Shown here: positions 35,381-45,006 of the stretch, in pieces
Position numbering within the stretch: the first letter of the stretch is position 1
How the letters are laid out: each line of letters begins with the position of its first letter
NCBI GenBank assembly: GCA_963748545.1
Contig: CAVVJO010000031.1
Span: 318,344 to 382,343 of the forward strand
Length of the DNA: 64,000 nt
Direction of reading: 5' to 3'
From: Roseiarcus sp963748545
Lineage (GTDB): Bacteria > Pseudomonadota > Alphaproteobacteria > Rhizobiales > Beijerinckiaceae
Program-made: the position numbers and the translations under genes
Notes under the pieces: model-generated
Databases searched by the model: none
Told to the model about the DNA's origin: nothing
What the model saw: the letters and a program-made list of their open reading frames with translations, nothing else

Positions 35381-35980
35381 ATGAAACCAGACTTCGACCG
35401 CCGAGCCTTCCTCGGCGCGAGCGCCTCGAGCGCCGCTCTCGCTTTTGCGCCCGCCGCAAACGCGGCGCCCGGTCCCTTTCCGGGGGGCCAGCAGACGGAG
35501 GCTACGACCGTTCCGACTCGGCTGGTCGTGAACGGGCAAGCGTTCGAGACCACGCTCGACTCGCGGGTGACCCTGCTCGACGCGTTGCGCGAGCGCATCG
35601 GTTTGACCGGAACCAAGAAAGGTTGCGACCACGGCCAGTGCGGTGCGTGCACCGTTCTCCTCGACGGCCGGCGGGTTCTTTCGTGCCTGACCCTCGCCGC
35701 CGCGGCGGACGGACGCGTGGTCACCACCATTGAAGGTCTCGCTGGGTCCGACGGAGCCCTGCACCCGATGCAGCAGGCGTTCGTCGACCACGACGCTTTC
35801 CAGTGCGGCTACTGCACGCCCGGGCAGATCATGTCGGCCGTCGCTTGCGTGGAAGAAGGGCACGCCGGCTCGGATCCGGAGATCCGCGAATACATGAGCG
35901 GAAACCTGTGCCGCTGCGCCGCCTACCCGAACATCGTCGCGGCGATCAAGCAGGCGAAGCTTCAGATGCGGAGGGCGTGA
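35381..35980 (+). CDS. paoA: Periplasmic aldehyde oxidase, [2Fe-2S] subunit
   Basis: Protein of 199 aa. A twin-arginine signal (FDRRAFLGASASSAALAFAP) sends the folded complex to the periplasm. The plant-type cluster Cys are in KKGCDHGQCGACTVLLDG, and the second [2Fe-2S] Cys in CGYCTPGQIMS and SGNLCRCAAYPN. It passes electrons between the molybdenum and FAD subunits. Its stop TGA overlaps the paoB ATG by one base. Confidence 0.9.
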   Translation: MKPDFDRRAFLGASASSAALAFAPAANAAPGPFPGGQQTEATTVPTRLVVNGQAFETTLDSRVTLLDALRERIGLTGTKKGCDHGQCGACTVLLDGRRVLSCLTLAAAADGRVVTTIEGLAGSDGALHPMQQAFVDHDAFQCGYCTPGQIMSAVACVEEGHAGSDPEIREYMSGNLCRCAAYPNIVAAIKQAKLQMRRA

Positions 35981-36994
35981 TGCAGCCGTTCGCCTATCTC
36001 CGCGCCAAAAGCCTCGACGACGCCGCGGGACTGTTCGGCGGCGCGTCGGGCCCTCCGACATCGGCCGCGACGCAGGTCCTTGCCGGTGGGACGACGATCC
36101 TGGACCTCATGAAGCTTGACGCGATGCAACCCGGCGCCCTCGTCGACATCACGGGCGTTGCAGGCCTCGATCGCGTCGAGCCGGTTGGCGACAGCCTGAG
36201 GCTCGGCGCGCTTGCCCGCATGGCGGATGTCGCGCGCGATCCTCTGATCAAGAAACAGTACCCCATCATCGCTGAGAGCCTCGTCCTCGCGGCGAGCCCG
36301 CAGCTGCGCAACATGGCGACGCTCGCCGGAAACACGCTCCAGCGCACCCGCTGCACCTACTTCCGCGACATCTCCTGGGGCGGCCTGCAACAAGAGGCGG
36401 CCGGGATCGGGTTGCGCGGCGCTGGAGGGCGTCAATCGGACGCACGCCGTCCTCGGCGTCAGCGACGCGTGCATCGCGACCTACCCCGGCGATTTCGCGC
36501 AGGCGCTGATCGCGCTCGACGCCATGGTCGAAACCACGACGGGCGGCAAAACCCGGCGCTTCGCCTTCGCCGATCTCCATCGCCTTCCCGCGGACGCGCC
36601 CCACATCGAGACCAATCTCAGGCCTGGGGAAATCATCACCGCCTTTTTCCTGCCGCGCGGCGATTGGACGGCCCGCTCCCGCTATCTCAAGATCCGCGAT
36701 CGCGAGTCTTATGAGTTCGCGCTCGCATCGGCGGCGGTCGCGCTCGATATGCCGAACCGCGGCCCCATCCGGCAGGCGCGCATCGCGCTGGGCGGGGTGG
36801 CGACCATTCCCTGGCGGGCTCGCGAAGCGGAAGCCGTTCTGGCCGGACAGACCATGGGTCTGGAAATCGCGGAGCGCGCCGCGCATGCCGCTTTTTCCGG
36901 CGCTATTCCGCGCCAGCACAATGCCTTCAAGATCGCGCTCGGACAGCAGACGCTGGTCCGTGCGCTGCTTGAAACGGCGAAGATGGAGGTCTGA
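35980..36994 (+). pseudogene. paoB: Periplasmic aldehyde oxidase, FAD/[4Fe-4S] subunit, one frameshift
   Basis: FAD-binding subunit starting MQPFAYLRAKSLDDAAGLFG, with LAGGTTILDLMK and NMATLAGNTLQRTRCTYFRD. At about 36380-36388 the frame slips by one base. The next frame continues with CNKRRPGSGCAALEGVNRTH, the Cys-rich loop that holds a [4Fe-4S] cluster in E. coli PaoB, and runs to the end at 36994. With one base removed the length is about 337 aa, normal for the family. The break is probably a sequence error, since paoA and paoC on either side are intact. Confidence 0.82.
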
Positions 36995-36995
36995 C

Positions 36996-39260
36996 ATGGC
37001 GATCGCGCCGCAAACCTCGACGTCGGACATTCCGCGCGTCGACGCGCGGGTGAAAGTGACCGGCGCCGCACGGTATCCGTCCGACGTCCCGGTCGCCGGG
37101 CCGGCCTACGCCTGCCTGGTGACGAGCGCGGTCGCGCACGGAGCGATTCGCAAGATCAACCTCGAAAAAGCGCAGGGCGTCGCCGGCGTCCTGGACATCC
37201 TCACCTACGAGAACGCGAACGACATCCGCCCGTTGAAGACCTTTTCGAAGGGTGGGCAATCCGGTACGTCGATCGTTCCGCTGAGCGATGCAAAGATTTG
37301 GCATGACGGCCAGATCGTCGCGCTGGTTGTCGCCGAGACCTTCGAAGCCGCGAGCGAGGCCGCGCGCCAGGTCAGGATCGATTACGACGAGCGGCCGGCG
37401 ACGGCGTCGTTCGACGACGCCGGAGCGACCGTCAAGCCGGTCGCCGAAGTGGACAAGACCCACAAGGACCCCGTGCTCGGCGACGCGGAGAACGCGCTTT
37501 CGTCATCGCCGGTCGTGGTCGACGCCGAATACGCCACGCCGACGCAGCACCACAATCCGATGGAGCTGTTCACCACCACATGCGTCTGGAACGACGACAA
37601 GCTCGTCATCTACGAGCCGAGCCAGTTCGTCTACGGCGTGAAGTACGGTGTCGCGACGCAGCTGGGCCTCGATCCGGACAATGTTCGCGTCATCAGCCTC
37701 TACGTCGGCGGCGCCTTCGGTTCTAAGGGGTCTTTGACCCCGCGCACGGCTCTGGTCGCGCTCGCGGCGAAACGCATCCGACGTCCGGTGAAGCTCGTCG
37801 CCACGCGCGCGCAAGGGTTCACCATCGCGACGTACCGCGCGGAAACCCGCCATCACGTTCGCCTCGGGGCGAGCCGGGATGGGAAGATCCAGGCTTACCT
37901 GCACGAAGCCTGGGAGCTGACCTCCCGTCCGGACGACTACAACGTCGCGGGGACCACCAGCACGGCGATGATGTACGACTACGCGTCTGTGGCGACCAAG
38001 GTCAACGTCGTCAACGCCGACCGCAATACCCCGGGCTTCATGCGCGCGCCGCCGGAAGTGCCGTACATGTATGCGCTCGAAAGCGCCATGGATGAACTCG
38101 CGGTCAAGCTGAACATGGACCCGGTCGCGCTGCGCCGGATCAACGACACGATGAAGGACCCGGTGACCGGCAGGCCCTATTCGAGTCGCTCGCTGGTCGA
38201 ATGTTTTGAGCGCGGCGCGGAGGCGTTCGGTTGGCAGGGCCGCGGTCCTACGCCTGGATCCATGCGCGACGGCGACTGGCTTGTCGGCTGGGGATGCGCC
38301 ACCGCCTGTTACCCGACGCAGATCGCGGCCGCGGCGGCGCGGGTCCGTCTCAGCCCCGACGGGACCGCGCGGGTGTCGATTGCGGTCCATGACGTCGGCA
38401 CCGGGGCGGCGACCGTCATCGGCCAGGCCGCTGCCGAAGCGCTTGGACTTTCCCCCGACAAAGTGACGGTCGAGCTCGGCGACAGCATCCTCCCGGCCGG
38501 CCCGGTGGCCGGAGGCTCCAACACCACGGCGAGTGCGACCTCGGCTGTCGTCAAAGCCTGCAACGCCATTCGCGATCGCCTCTTCGACGCCGCCGCGGCC
38601 AAGGGCCCGCTGGCCGGGCGGCCCCGCGACGGATTCTCGCTCTCGGGCGGGAGGATAGCCGCCGGCGACTCCGCCACGCCGATCGAGACCGCGTTCCAGC
38701 AAATGGGGCGGAGCGTCATCGAGGAATACGCCGAGTCGATCCCGCACGGCCTCACCCCCGCCGACATGGAGGGGATTTATCACGGTCGCGTCAAGATGAC
38801 GGGCGGCCCGAAGGGCGACAAGGTCGCGTTTGCTTTCGGCGCGCAGTTCGTCGAGGTGCGCATCCATGCGCTGACCAAGGAGATCCGCGCGCCGCGTGCG
38901 GTCGGCGCCTTCGCCGCCGGACGCATCATGAATCCGAGAACGGCGCGGAGCCAGCTCATGGGGGGCATGATCTGGGGTTTGAGTTCGGCGCTGCACGAGG
39001 AGACCGAGATCGACCGGCGCGCCGCACGCTATGTCAACACCAACCTCGCCGACTATCTGGTCCCGGTGAACGCGGACATCCAGGAGGTCGAGGTGATCCT
39101 CGTTCCGGAGACCGACGACTGGATCAACCCGCTGGGGGTCAAGGGGATCGGCGAACTGGGAATCGTCGGGCTCAACGCAGCCGTCGCCAACGCCGTCTTC
39201 CATGCGACCGGAAAGCGCGTTCGCGACCTGCCGGTGAGAATCGAGAAGCTGCTCGTGTGA
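36996..39260 (+). CDS. paoC: Periplasmic aldehyde oxidase, molybdenum-cofactor subunit
   Basis: Protein of 754 aa from the ATG at 36996 with GGAGG upstream. The aldehyde-oxidase/xanthine-dehydrogenase Moco domains include YVGGAFGSKGSLTPRTALVA and the catalytic Glu in NPLGVKGIGELGIVG near the C-terminus. It oxidises aromatic and aliphatic aldehydes to acids for detoxification. No cofactor-insertion chaperone gene (paoD/xdhC type) is adjacent. Confidence 0.9.
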   Translation: MAIAPQTSTSDIPRVDARVKVTGAARYPSDVPVAGPAYACLVTSAVAHGAIRKINLEKAQGVAGVLDILTYENANDIRPLKTFSKGGQSGTSIVPLSDAKIWHDGQIVALVVAETFEAASEAARQVRIDYDERPATASFDDAGATVKPVAEVDKTHKDPVLGDAENALSSSPVVVDAEYATPTQHHNPMELFTTTCVWNDDKLVIYEPSQFVYGVKYGVATQLGLDPDNVRVISLYVGGAFGSKGSLTPRTALVALAAKRIRRPVKLVATRAQGFTIATYRAETRHHVRLGASRDGKIQAYLHEAWELTSRPDDYNVAGTTSTAMMYDYASVATKVNVVNADRNTPGFMRAPPEVPYMYALESAMDELAVKLNMDPVALRRINDTMKDPVTGRPYSSRSLVECFERGAEAFGWQGRGPTPGSMRDGDWLVGWGCATACYPTQIAAAAARVRLSPDGTARVSIAVHDVGTGAATVIGQAAAEALGLSPDKVTVELGDSILPAGPVAGGSNTTASATSAVVKACNAIRDRLFDAAAAKGPLAGRPRDGFSLSGGRIAAGDSATPIETAFQQMGRSVIEEYAESIPHGLTPADMEGIYHGRVKMTGGPKGDKVAFAFGAQFVEVRIHALTKEIRAPRAVGAFAAGRIMNPRTARSQLMGGMIWGLSSALHEETEIDRRAARYVNTNLADYLVPVNADIQEVEVILVPETDDWINPLGVKGIGELGIVGLNAAVANAVFHATGKRVRDLPVRIEKLLV

Positions 39261-39339
39261 GATGACGATGAGCGCACTGTCCGAGCGCGACCTGCGCTTC
39301 GCCCTCCTCGTCGACATCCTGTCGTCCGGCAGACGCCGG

Positions 39340-39364
39340 GGAACGCGTCGCCGGGTTTTCCGTT
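39340..39364 (+). promoter_or_regulatory. EcfG-type general-stress promoter
   Basis: GGAAC (39340-39344), 16-nt spacer, CGTT (39361-39364), an exact consensus match. It lies 24 nt before the ATG of the 50-aa membrane peptide and so decides that start over an upstream ATG at 39262. Confidence 0.65.
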
Positions 39365-39387
39365 CTCATTCCGAACCGGAGTACGCC

Positions 39388-39540
39388 ATGGACTCGCAAG
39401 AACGACCCGTCGTCACCGAGGCGAACAAGGAGAGGGTGCGGGCGGGAGCGACCGGCTTCGGGATGCGCTACGTCGTCATCGCCAGCGTCGCCCTGGTCAT
39501 CGTCCTTTTCATTGGCGTTGCGTTGTTCGTCAAACACTGA
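39388..39540 (+). CDS. 50-aa single-pass membrane peptide
   Basis: MDSQERPVVTEANKERVRAG followed by one membrane helix (YVVIASVALVIVLFIGVALF) and a short VKH tail. GGAG lies before the ATG. Its own exact EcfG promoter suggests stress induction. Small membrane peptides of this kind are common in rhizobial stress regulons; the partner is unknown. Confidence 0.65.
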   Translation: MDSQERPVVTEANKERVRAGATGFGMRYVVIASVALVIVLFIGVALFVKH

Positions 39541-39679
39541 GCCGAGCGCGTCGGGACCGGTTTTGTCCGCTTTTGTCGCCTCTTCCCTCGCCTTGCCTCT
39601 CGCAAATTCGCCGGAATCCCTTTATAGCGCCTCCGCCGTCGCCGGCCGGGACCGATGGGCGACGTCCAGAGGAGCCCTG

Positions 39680-40603
39680 ATGACAAGACATATTCCCGCT
39701 CGCCTGCGATCGACCGCCGCTGCCCTTGCGCTCGGCGCGGGCGCGGTCTTCGCTTTCGCCGCCGCAGCGTCAGCCGAGCCGAAAGTATTGGCGACTGTCG
39801 ACGGCCAGCCGATCACAGAAGACGACCTCGCCGTAGCCATGGCGGACATCGGTCCTGGCCTGCCGCAGAAGCTGGAGGGGGCGCAGCGGCAGAAATATGT
39901 GCTCGACTATCTGATCGATCTCCAGCTCGCCGCCAAGAAAGCGCAAGCGGAGAAGCTCGACCAGACTCCCGAATTCGCCAAGAAGCTCGCCTACTACCAC
40001 GACAAGCTTGCGATGGAGCAGCTTTTGGGGTCGGTCGCCAAAGCCGCGACCACCGAGGACGCCGAGCGCAAGGCCTACGATGAGGCCGCCAAGGCCGAGC
40101 CGCCGCAGGAGGAGATCCACGCCCGCCACATCCTGCTGCCGACTGAAGACGAGGCGAAGAAGGCGCTCGCCCGCGTCAAGGGCGGCGAGGATTTCGCCAA
40201 GGTCGCCAACGAGGTGTCGAAGGACACCGGCGGCGACGGCGGGGACCTCGGCTGGTTCACCAAGGACCGCATGGTGCCGGAGTTCTCGGAAGCGGCGTTC
40301 AAGCTGAAAAAGGGCGAGATCTCCGATCCGGTCAAGACTCAGTTTGGCTGGCACATCATCCAGGTCGAGGACACCCGCACCAAGACCTTCCCGCCCTTCG
40401 AGCAGCTCAAGGATCAGGCGGCGCATTACGTCGCCCAGAAGGCGGAGAGCGAGGAGGTCGCCGCGCTGCACGCCGCGGCGAAGATTCAGTACTTCGACGC
40501 CGACGGCAAGCCGATCGCTCCGGATGCGGCGCCGGGCGCCGCGCCCGCGCCTGCGCCTTCGAACGCGCCGGCTCCTGGCGCTGCCGACAAGCCGAAGAAC
40601 TGA
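39680..40603 (+). CDS. Exported parvulin-type peptidylprolyl isomerase
   Basis: Protein of 307 aa with GAGGAG upstream of the ATG at 39680. It has a Sec signal peptide (about 34 residues, ending AASA/EPK), a SurA-like N-terminal helical domain, and a PPIC domain at about 145-235 (IHARHILLPTEDEAKKAL, GGDLGWFTKDRMVPEF, VKTQFGWHIIQVEDT). The tail is Ala/Pro-rich. It should assist folding of exported or outer-membrane proteins in the periplasm. argJ follows after 70 nt on the same strand. Confidence 0.88.
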   Translation: MTRHIPARLRSTAAALALGAGAVFAFAAAASAEPKVLATVDGQPITEDDLAVAMADIGPGLPQKLEGAQRQKYVLDYLIDLQLAAKKAQAEKLDQTPEFAKKLAYYHDKLAMEQLLGSVAKAATTEDAERKAYDEAAKAEPPQEEIHARHILLPTEDEAKKALARVKGGEDFAKVANEVSKDTGGDGGDLGWFTKDRMVPEFSEAAFKLKKGEISDPVKTQFGWHIIQVEDTRTKTFPPFEQLKDQAAHYVAQKAESEEVAALHAAAKIQYFDADGKPIAPDAAPGAAPAPAPSNAPAPGAADKPKN

Positions 40604-40673
40604 ACGACGCGCGACCCCGAGGCGGGCGTTGGCCCGCTCTCGAATTCCTGAATTTGGATGACGGAACGCTTCC

Positions 40674-41915
40674 ATGGCCGCTCCCGCCGCGCTCTCTCCG
40701 CTCGCACCGAAGAAATACCCCAATCTGCCGCCGATCGCGGGCGTCCGCTTCGCCACGATCGCGGCGGGGGTGCGTTACGCGGGCCGCACCGACGTGATGA
40801 TGGCGGTATTCGACCAGCCGGCCGAAGTCGCCGGCGTGTTCACCCGCTCGAAGTGCCCGTCGGCGCCGGTCGACTGGTGCCGCAAGCAGCTTCCCGGCGG
40901 CAAGGCGCGGGCGCTGATCGTCAACTCCGGCAACGCCAACGCCTTCACCGGCCATCGGGGGATCGAGGCGGTCGGGCTCGTCGCCGAGGCGGCCGCTAAA
41001 ACGATCGGATGCCTGCCCGGCGAGGTGTTCATGGCCTCGACCGGGGTCATCGGCGAGCCGCTTGACGGCAGCCGGATCGCCAATGTGCTCGCTGAGCTTT
41101 CGGCCGAAGCGCGCGAGGATCGGTTGATGGACGCCGCCAAGGCGATCATGACCACCGACACCTATCCCAAGGTCGCCACCGCCTTCGCGCCGCTGGGCGA
41201 CACGATTGTCGCCATCAACGGCATCGCCAAGGGCGCCGGCATGATCGCGCCCGACATGGCGACCATGCTCTCCTACGTCTTCACCGACGCTCCGATCGCC
41301 GCCGGCGCGCTTCAGACGATGCTGTCGAAATCCGTCGAGCGGTCGTTCAACGCCATCACCGTCGACAGCGACACCTCGACCTCGGATACCCTGATGCTGT
41401 TTGCGACCGGCGCGGCAAAGTCGGCGCCGTACATCGAGCACGCCACGGACGAGCGCCTCGGCCCGTTCCGGCGTGCGCTCGACAAGGTCTTGCGCTCGCT
41501 CGCCCATCAGGTCGTGCGCGACGGCGAAGGCGCGCGCAAGTTTATCGAGGTCCAGGTCGAGGGCGCGGCGACCCGCAAGGCGGCCAAGCGCGTCGCGCTG
41601 TCGATCGCCAACTCGCCGCTGGTAAAGACCGCGGTGGCAGGCGAAGACGCAAATTGGGGCCGCGTGGTGATGGCCGTCGGCAAGGCCGGCGAGAAGGCCG
41701 AGCGCGACCGGCTCGATATCTATTTCGGCAAGATCCGCGTCGCCCATCAGGGCTTGCGCGATCCGGCCTATGTCGAGGCGGAAGCCTCGGCCTACATGAA
41801 GAAGCCCGAGATCAAAATCACCGCCGATCTCGGCCTCGGTCGCGGCCGCGCCACGGTTTGGACCTGCGACCTCACCAAGGAATACGTCGCGATCAACGGC
41901 GACTACCGCTCGTGA
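40674..41915 (+). CDS. argJ: Bifunctional ornithine acetyltransferase / N-acetylglutamate synthase
   Basis: Protein of 413 aa. It transfers acetyl groups from N-acetylornithine to glutamate in arginine synthesis. The self-cleavage site is present: KGAGMIAPDMATML, with Thr as new N-terminal nucleophile, about 200 residues in. Other motifs are NSGNANAFTG and VDSDTSTSDT. Its stop overlaps the mutT start as GTGA. Confidence 0.95.
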   Translation: MAAPAALSPLAPKKYPNLPPIAGVRFATIAAGVRYAGRTDVMMAVFDQPAEVAGVFTRSKCPSAPVDWCRKQLPGGKARALIVNSGNANAFTGHRGIEAVGLVAEAAAKTIGCLPGEVFMASTGVIGEPLDGSRIANVLAELSAEAREDRLMDAAKAIMTTDTYPKVATAFAPLGDTIVAINGIAKGAGMIAPDMATMLSYVFTDAPIAAGALQTMLSKSVERSFNAITVDSDTSTSDTLMLFATGAAKSAPYIEHATDERLGPFRRALDKVLRSLAHQVVRDGEGARKFIEVQVEGAATRKAAKRVALSIANSPLVKTAVAGEDANWGRVVMAVGKAGEKAERDRLDIYFGKIRVAHQGLRDPAYVEAEASAYMKKPEIKITADLGLGRGRATVWTCDLTKEYVAINGDYRS

Positions 41916-42313
41916 GACTGCTGCTGGTGGTCGCGGCGGCCCTGGTCGACGCCGACAACCGCGTGCTTCTCGCCCAGAGGCCCAAGGGCAAACAGCTCGA
42001 GGGCCTGTGGGAGTTTCCCGGCGGCAAGATCGACGCGGACGAGCGGCCGGAAGACGCGCTGATACGGGAGCTTAAGGAAGAGCTGGGCATCGCGGTCAAG
42101 GCGGCCTGCCTTGCGCCGCTGACCTTCGCCAGCCACGCCTATGACGACTTTCACCTGCTGATGCCGCTTTACGTCTGCCGCAAATGGGAGGGGTTCGTCC
42201 AGCCGCTCGACGGGCAGGCGCTGAAATGGGTGCGTCCGACGGACCTGCGCAGCTACCCGATGCCGCCGGCCGACGCGCCGCTCATTCCCGCGCTGCAGGA
42301 TCTCCTGGGATAA
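41912..42313 (+). CDS. mutT: 8-oxo-dGTP diphosphatase MutT (Nudix)
   Basis: Protein of 133 aa from the GTG at 41912, which overlaps the argJ stop. The Nudix box is complete: GGKIDADERPEDALIRELKE followed by ELGI. The C-terminal region (LKWVRPTDLRSYPMPPAD) matches MutT. It clears oxidised guanine nucleotides. Translation is likely coupled to argJ because no separate ribosome binding site is evident. Confidence 0.9.
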   Translation: MRLLLVVAAALVDADNRVLLAQRPKGKQLEGLWEFPGGKIDADERPEDALIRELKEELGIAVKAACLAPLTFASHAYDDFHLLMPLYVCRKWEGFVQPLDGQALKWVRPTDLRSYPMPPADAPLIPALQDLLG

Positions 42314-42373
42314 GGCCTCGGGCGCTGCATCGCCCCCCTGGGTTGCGGACGCAGCCGGAGCGCCCGCGCCCGG

Positions 42374-42895
42374 TTACGGCCCCGCCGCGCTCCAGTCCTT
42401 GTAGTCCGCGTCCGACATGGCCGGCAGGTTCTTGATGAAGGCGACGATCGACCAGATCTGGTCGTCCGGGGCGCCGGCGAGGCCGAAGCTCGGCATGCCC
42501 GTGAACTTGACGCCGCTCTTGATCGCCCAGAACAGCTCGGCCGGCGTCCGCGTCTTCGCCAAAATCTTAAGATCGGCCGGGATCGGCATGAGGCCCTCTG
42601 AGAACTTGGACCAGTTGGAGTCGGGCGGCCCGCCGTGACAGTGGACGCAACCGATCGTCGCGTAGGCGCGCGCCCCGGCTTTGATCGTCGCGGCGTCGCT
42701 GAGGTTCGCCGGCGCCGGCGGCGCGTCCGCCGCGTGACGCGCGACGGACGCGGCCCGCACGGTCGCCAGCGCCCATTCGATCGGCGCCGGGTTCGGAACA
42801 TTCTCTGCGACGTCGAAGAATCCACCGAAGAAAAAGATAGCGGCGCCGACGCCAAGGAGGATGGCGAGGGCGCCGATGACGGCCAGTAACCTCAT
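42374..42895 (-). CDS. Membrane-anchored c-type cytochrome
   Basis: Protein of 173 aa; GGAGG eight bases before the ATG at 42895. An N-terminal membrane anchor or signal (MRLLAVIGALAILLGVGAAI) is followed by a class I cytochrome domain with the haem motif CVHCH near residue 84 and a likely axial Met in FTGMPSFG. It acts on the periplasmic face as an electron carrier. No partner oxidase or dehydrogenase gene adjoins it. Convergent with mutT. Confidence 0.85.
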   Translation of the reverse strand: MRLLAVIGALAILLGVGAAIFFFGGFFDVAENVPNPAPIEWALATVRAASVARHAADAPPAPANLSDAATIKAGARAYATIGCVHCHGGPPDSNWSKFSEGLMPIPADLKILAKTRTPAELFWAIKSGVKFTGMPSFGLAGAPDDQIWSIVAFIKNLPAMSDADYKDWSAAGP

Positions 42896-43013
42896 GCTCA
42901 AGGCCTCCGGCCCAGGACAACGGTCTGCACTGTCCGGGCGCAGGTCGGACTTGTCAACGTCGTGCCGCAGGCGTTGAAACGGCGCCTTAACCCCGTGCGC
43001 CCAAAATGAAGCC

Positions 43014-43979
43014 ATGACCGCACCGACGCGTTTGGATTGTGTGGCCGCCCTCCCTGCCGCGCCCGATCTGGCGGCGACCGTCACGGCGTGGCTGCGTGCG
43101 CTCTCGTCCGAGCGACGGATGTCGGTCCATACGATCGAGGCCTATGGCCGCGACATCAGGCAATTTCTCACTTTCTTGAGCGAGCGTCTGGGAGCGCCGC
43201 CGTCCGTTTCCGACTTCGTGCGCTGCGCGCCGGGCGATCTGCGCGCGTTCCTCGCCCGCCGCCGCGCCGAGGGAATCGAGGGGCGCTCGCTGCAACGCGC
43301 GCTCTCGGCGCTGCGCTCGCTCGCCCGTGCGATCGCGCGCGAGACCGGCGAAAACGCCTCCGCGCTCGGCGCGATTCGCGCGCCGAAAGCCAGCCGCCGG
43401 CTGCCCAGGCCGCTCAGCCCTTCGGACGCGCGCGCCGTCACGACGACTGAACCCCGGGCGGGCGAGGCGCGCGATCCCTGGGTGCTGGCGCGCGACGCCG
43501 CGGTGCTGGCGCTTTGCTACGGCGCGGGCCTGCGCATCTCCGAGGCGCTCGGCCTGAAGCGCGCCGAGGCGCCGGTCGGCGCGATCGAAGCCGTGACGGT
43601 GCTCGGCAAGGGCCAGAAGACGCGCGTGGCCCCGGTCATTGCGCCGGTGCGCAAGGCGGTCGAGGACTATCTCGCCCTCTGTCCCTACATTCTGAAAAGC
43701 GAAGGCCCGCTCTTCGTGGGCGCGAAAGGCGGCCCGCTGTCGCCGCGGATCGTGCAACTTGCCATGGAGCGGATGCGGGGCGCTCTCGGCCTGCCCGAAA
43801 CCGCCACGCCCCATGCGCTGCGTCACTCGTTCGCGACCCACCTGCTCGCGCGCGGCGGGGACCTCCGCACCATCCAGGACCTTCTCGGCCACGCCTCGCT
43901 GTCGACCACCCAGGTCTATACCGGGGTCGACACCGCCCGACTGCTCGCCGCCTACAAATCCGCCCATCCGCGGGCGTGA
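43014..43979 (+). CDS. xerC: Tyrosine recombinase XerC
   Basis: Protein of 321 aa. The N-terminal SAM-like DNA-binding domain has MSVHTIEAYGRDIRQFLTFL. The catalytic domain carries Arg in GAGLRISEALGL, Lys in GKGQKTR, H-x-x-R in HALRHSFATHLL, the second His in DLLGHASLSTTQVY, and the nucleophile Tyr in that last segment. Together with XerD it resolves chromosome dimers at dif. No att site or phage gene lies nearby, so the housekeeping XerC is more likely than a phage integrase. Confidence 0.88.
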   Translation: MTAPTRLDCVAALPAAPDLAATVTAWLRALSSERRMSVHTIEAYGRDIRQFLTFLSERLGAPPSVSDFVRCAPGDLRAFLARRRAEGIEGRSLQRALSALRSLARAIARETGENASALGAIRAPKASRRLPRPLSPSDARAVTTTEPRAGEARDPWVLARDAAVLALCYGAGLRISEALGLKRAEAPVGAIEAVTVLGKGQKTRVAPVIAPVRKAVEDYLALCPYILKSEGPLFVGAKGGPLSPRIVQLAMERMRGALGLPETATPHALRHSFATHLLARGGDLRTIQDLLGHASLSTTQVYTGVDTARLLAAYKSAHPRA

Positions 43980-44094
43980 GACGCCGCCGCCGCGGTCCGA
44001 CAGCGGTTAACGGTCGCCATGCTCAATATTTGTTGTCTCAACATCGGCCTCATTAGGCGCTATGAGTGCCGCTCCCGTTCGTCGCGAGGCTCAC

Positions 44095-45006
44095 ATGACC
44101 GGCAAGCGTATCGTATTCACCGGCGGAACCGGCAAGGCCGGCCGTCACGCCGTCCCCCATCTCGTCGCCCACGGCTACGACGTTCTTAACGTCGATCTCA
44201 AGCCTTTCGACTTTCCCGGCGTCCCGACCCTGATCGCCGACCTGACCGATAGCGGCCAGGCGTTCAATGCGCTCACCGCCCACTACGGCCTTTCCGGATT
44301 CGAACGCGGCCGTCCGGCGCCTCCGCCCGACGCGGTCGTCCACTTCGCCGCCATTCCCCGGGTGCTGATCGAGCCCGACAACGTCACCTTCGCGAAGAAC
44401 GTTATCAGCACCTACAACGTCGTCGAGGCGGCGATGAAGCTCGGCGTGCGCAAGGTCATCGTCGCCTCGAGCGAGACGACCTATGGCGTTTGCTTCGCCG
44501 AGGGCGACAAGGATTTTCGCTCGTTTCCGCTCGAGGAGGACTACGACGTCGATCCGATGGACTCCTACGGCCTCTCGAAAGTCTGCAACGAGAAGACCGC
44601 CCGCGCCTTCGCGATGCGCTATCGCAGCGACATCTATGCGTTGCGGATCGGCAACGTGATCGAGCCGCACGAGTACGGCCTGTTCAAGGGCTTCCTCGCC
44701 GACCCGCCGAGCCGAAAGCGTTGCGCCTGGAGCTACATCGACGCCCGCGATCTCGGCGAGATCGTGCGGCTCGCCCTGGAGAAAGACGGCCTCGGCTTTC
44801 AGGTGTTCAACGCCACCAATGACACCATCACGCTTCCCATGCCCACGGAAGAGGCTCTGAGGACGCTCGCGCCCCATAGCCCGATCACGCGAAAGATGGG
44901 CGAGTTCGAGGCGCCGCTGTCGAACCGCAAGGCGCGCGAGGTGCTGGGCTTCAAGGAACAGCACAACTGGCGAAAGTACGTCGACGCCGCCGAGAGCCGC
45001 CGCTGA
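44095..45006 (+). CDS. NAD-dependent epimerase/dehydratase
   Basis: Protein of 303 aa; I choose the ATG at 44095 with GAGG five bases upstream. The extended SDR fold has RIVFTGGTGKAGRHAVPHL at the cofactor site and Y-x-x-x-K in SYGLSKVCNEK near residue 155. The catalytic Ser is in VIVASSETTYG. It acts on a nucleotide sugar or sugar acid; the exact substrate is not clear. It is convergent with hrpB. Confidence 0.83.
   Translation: MTGKRIVFTGGTGKAGRHAVPHLVAHGYDVLNVDLKPFDFPGVPTLIADLTDSGQAFNALTAHYGLSGFERGRPAPPPDAVVHFAAIPRVLIEPDNVTFAKNVISTYNVVEAAMKLGVRKVIVASSETTYGVCFAEGDKDFRSFPLEEDYDVDPMDSYGLSKVCNEKTARAFAMRYRSDIYALRIGNVIEPHEYGLFKGFLADPPSRKRCAWSYIDARDLGEIVRLALEKDGLGFQVFNATNDTITLPMPTEEALRTLAPHSPITRKMGEFEAPLSNRKAREVLGFKEQHNWRKYVDAAESRR

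Noticed and set aside
43014..43979. Tyrosine recombinase as evidence of a mobile island
   Set aside because: The sequence and isolated position fit housekeeping XerC, and no att repeats, tRNA or cargo genes lie nearby.
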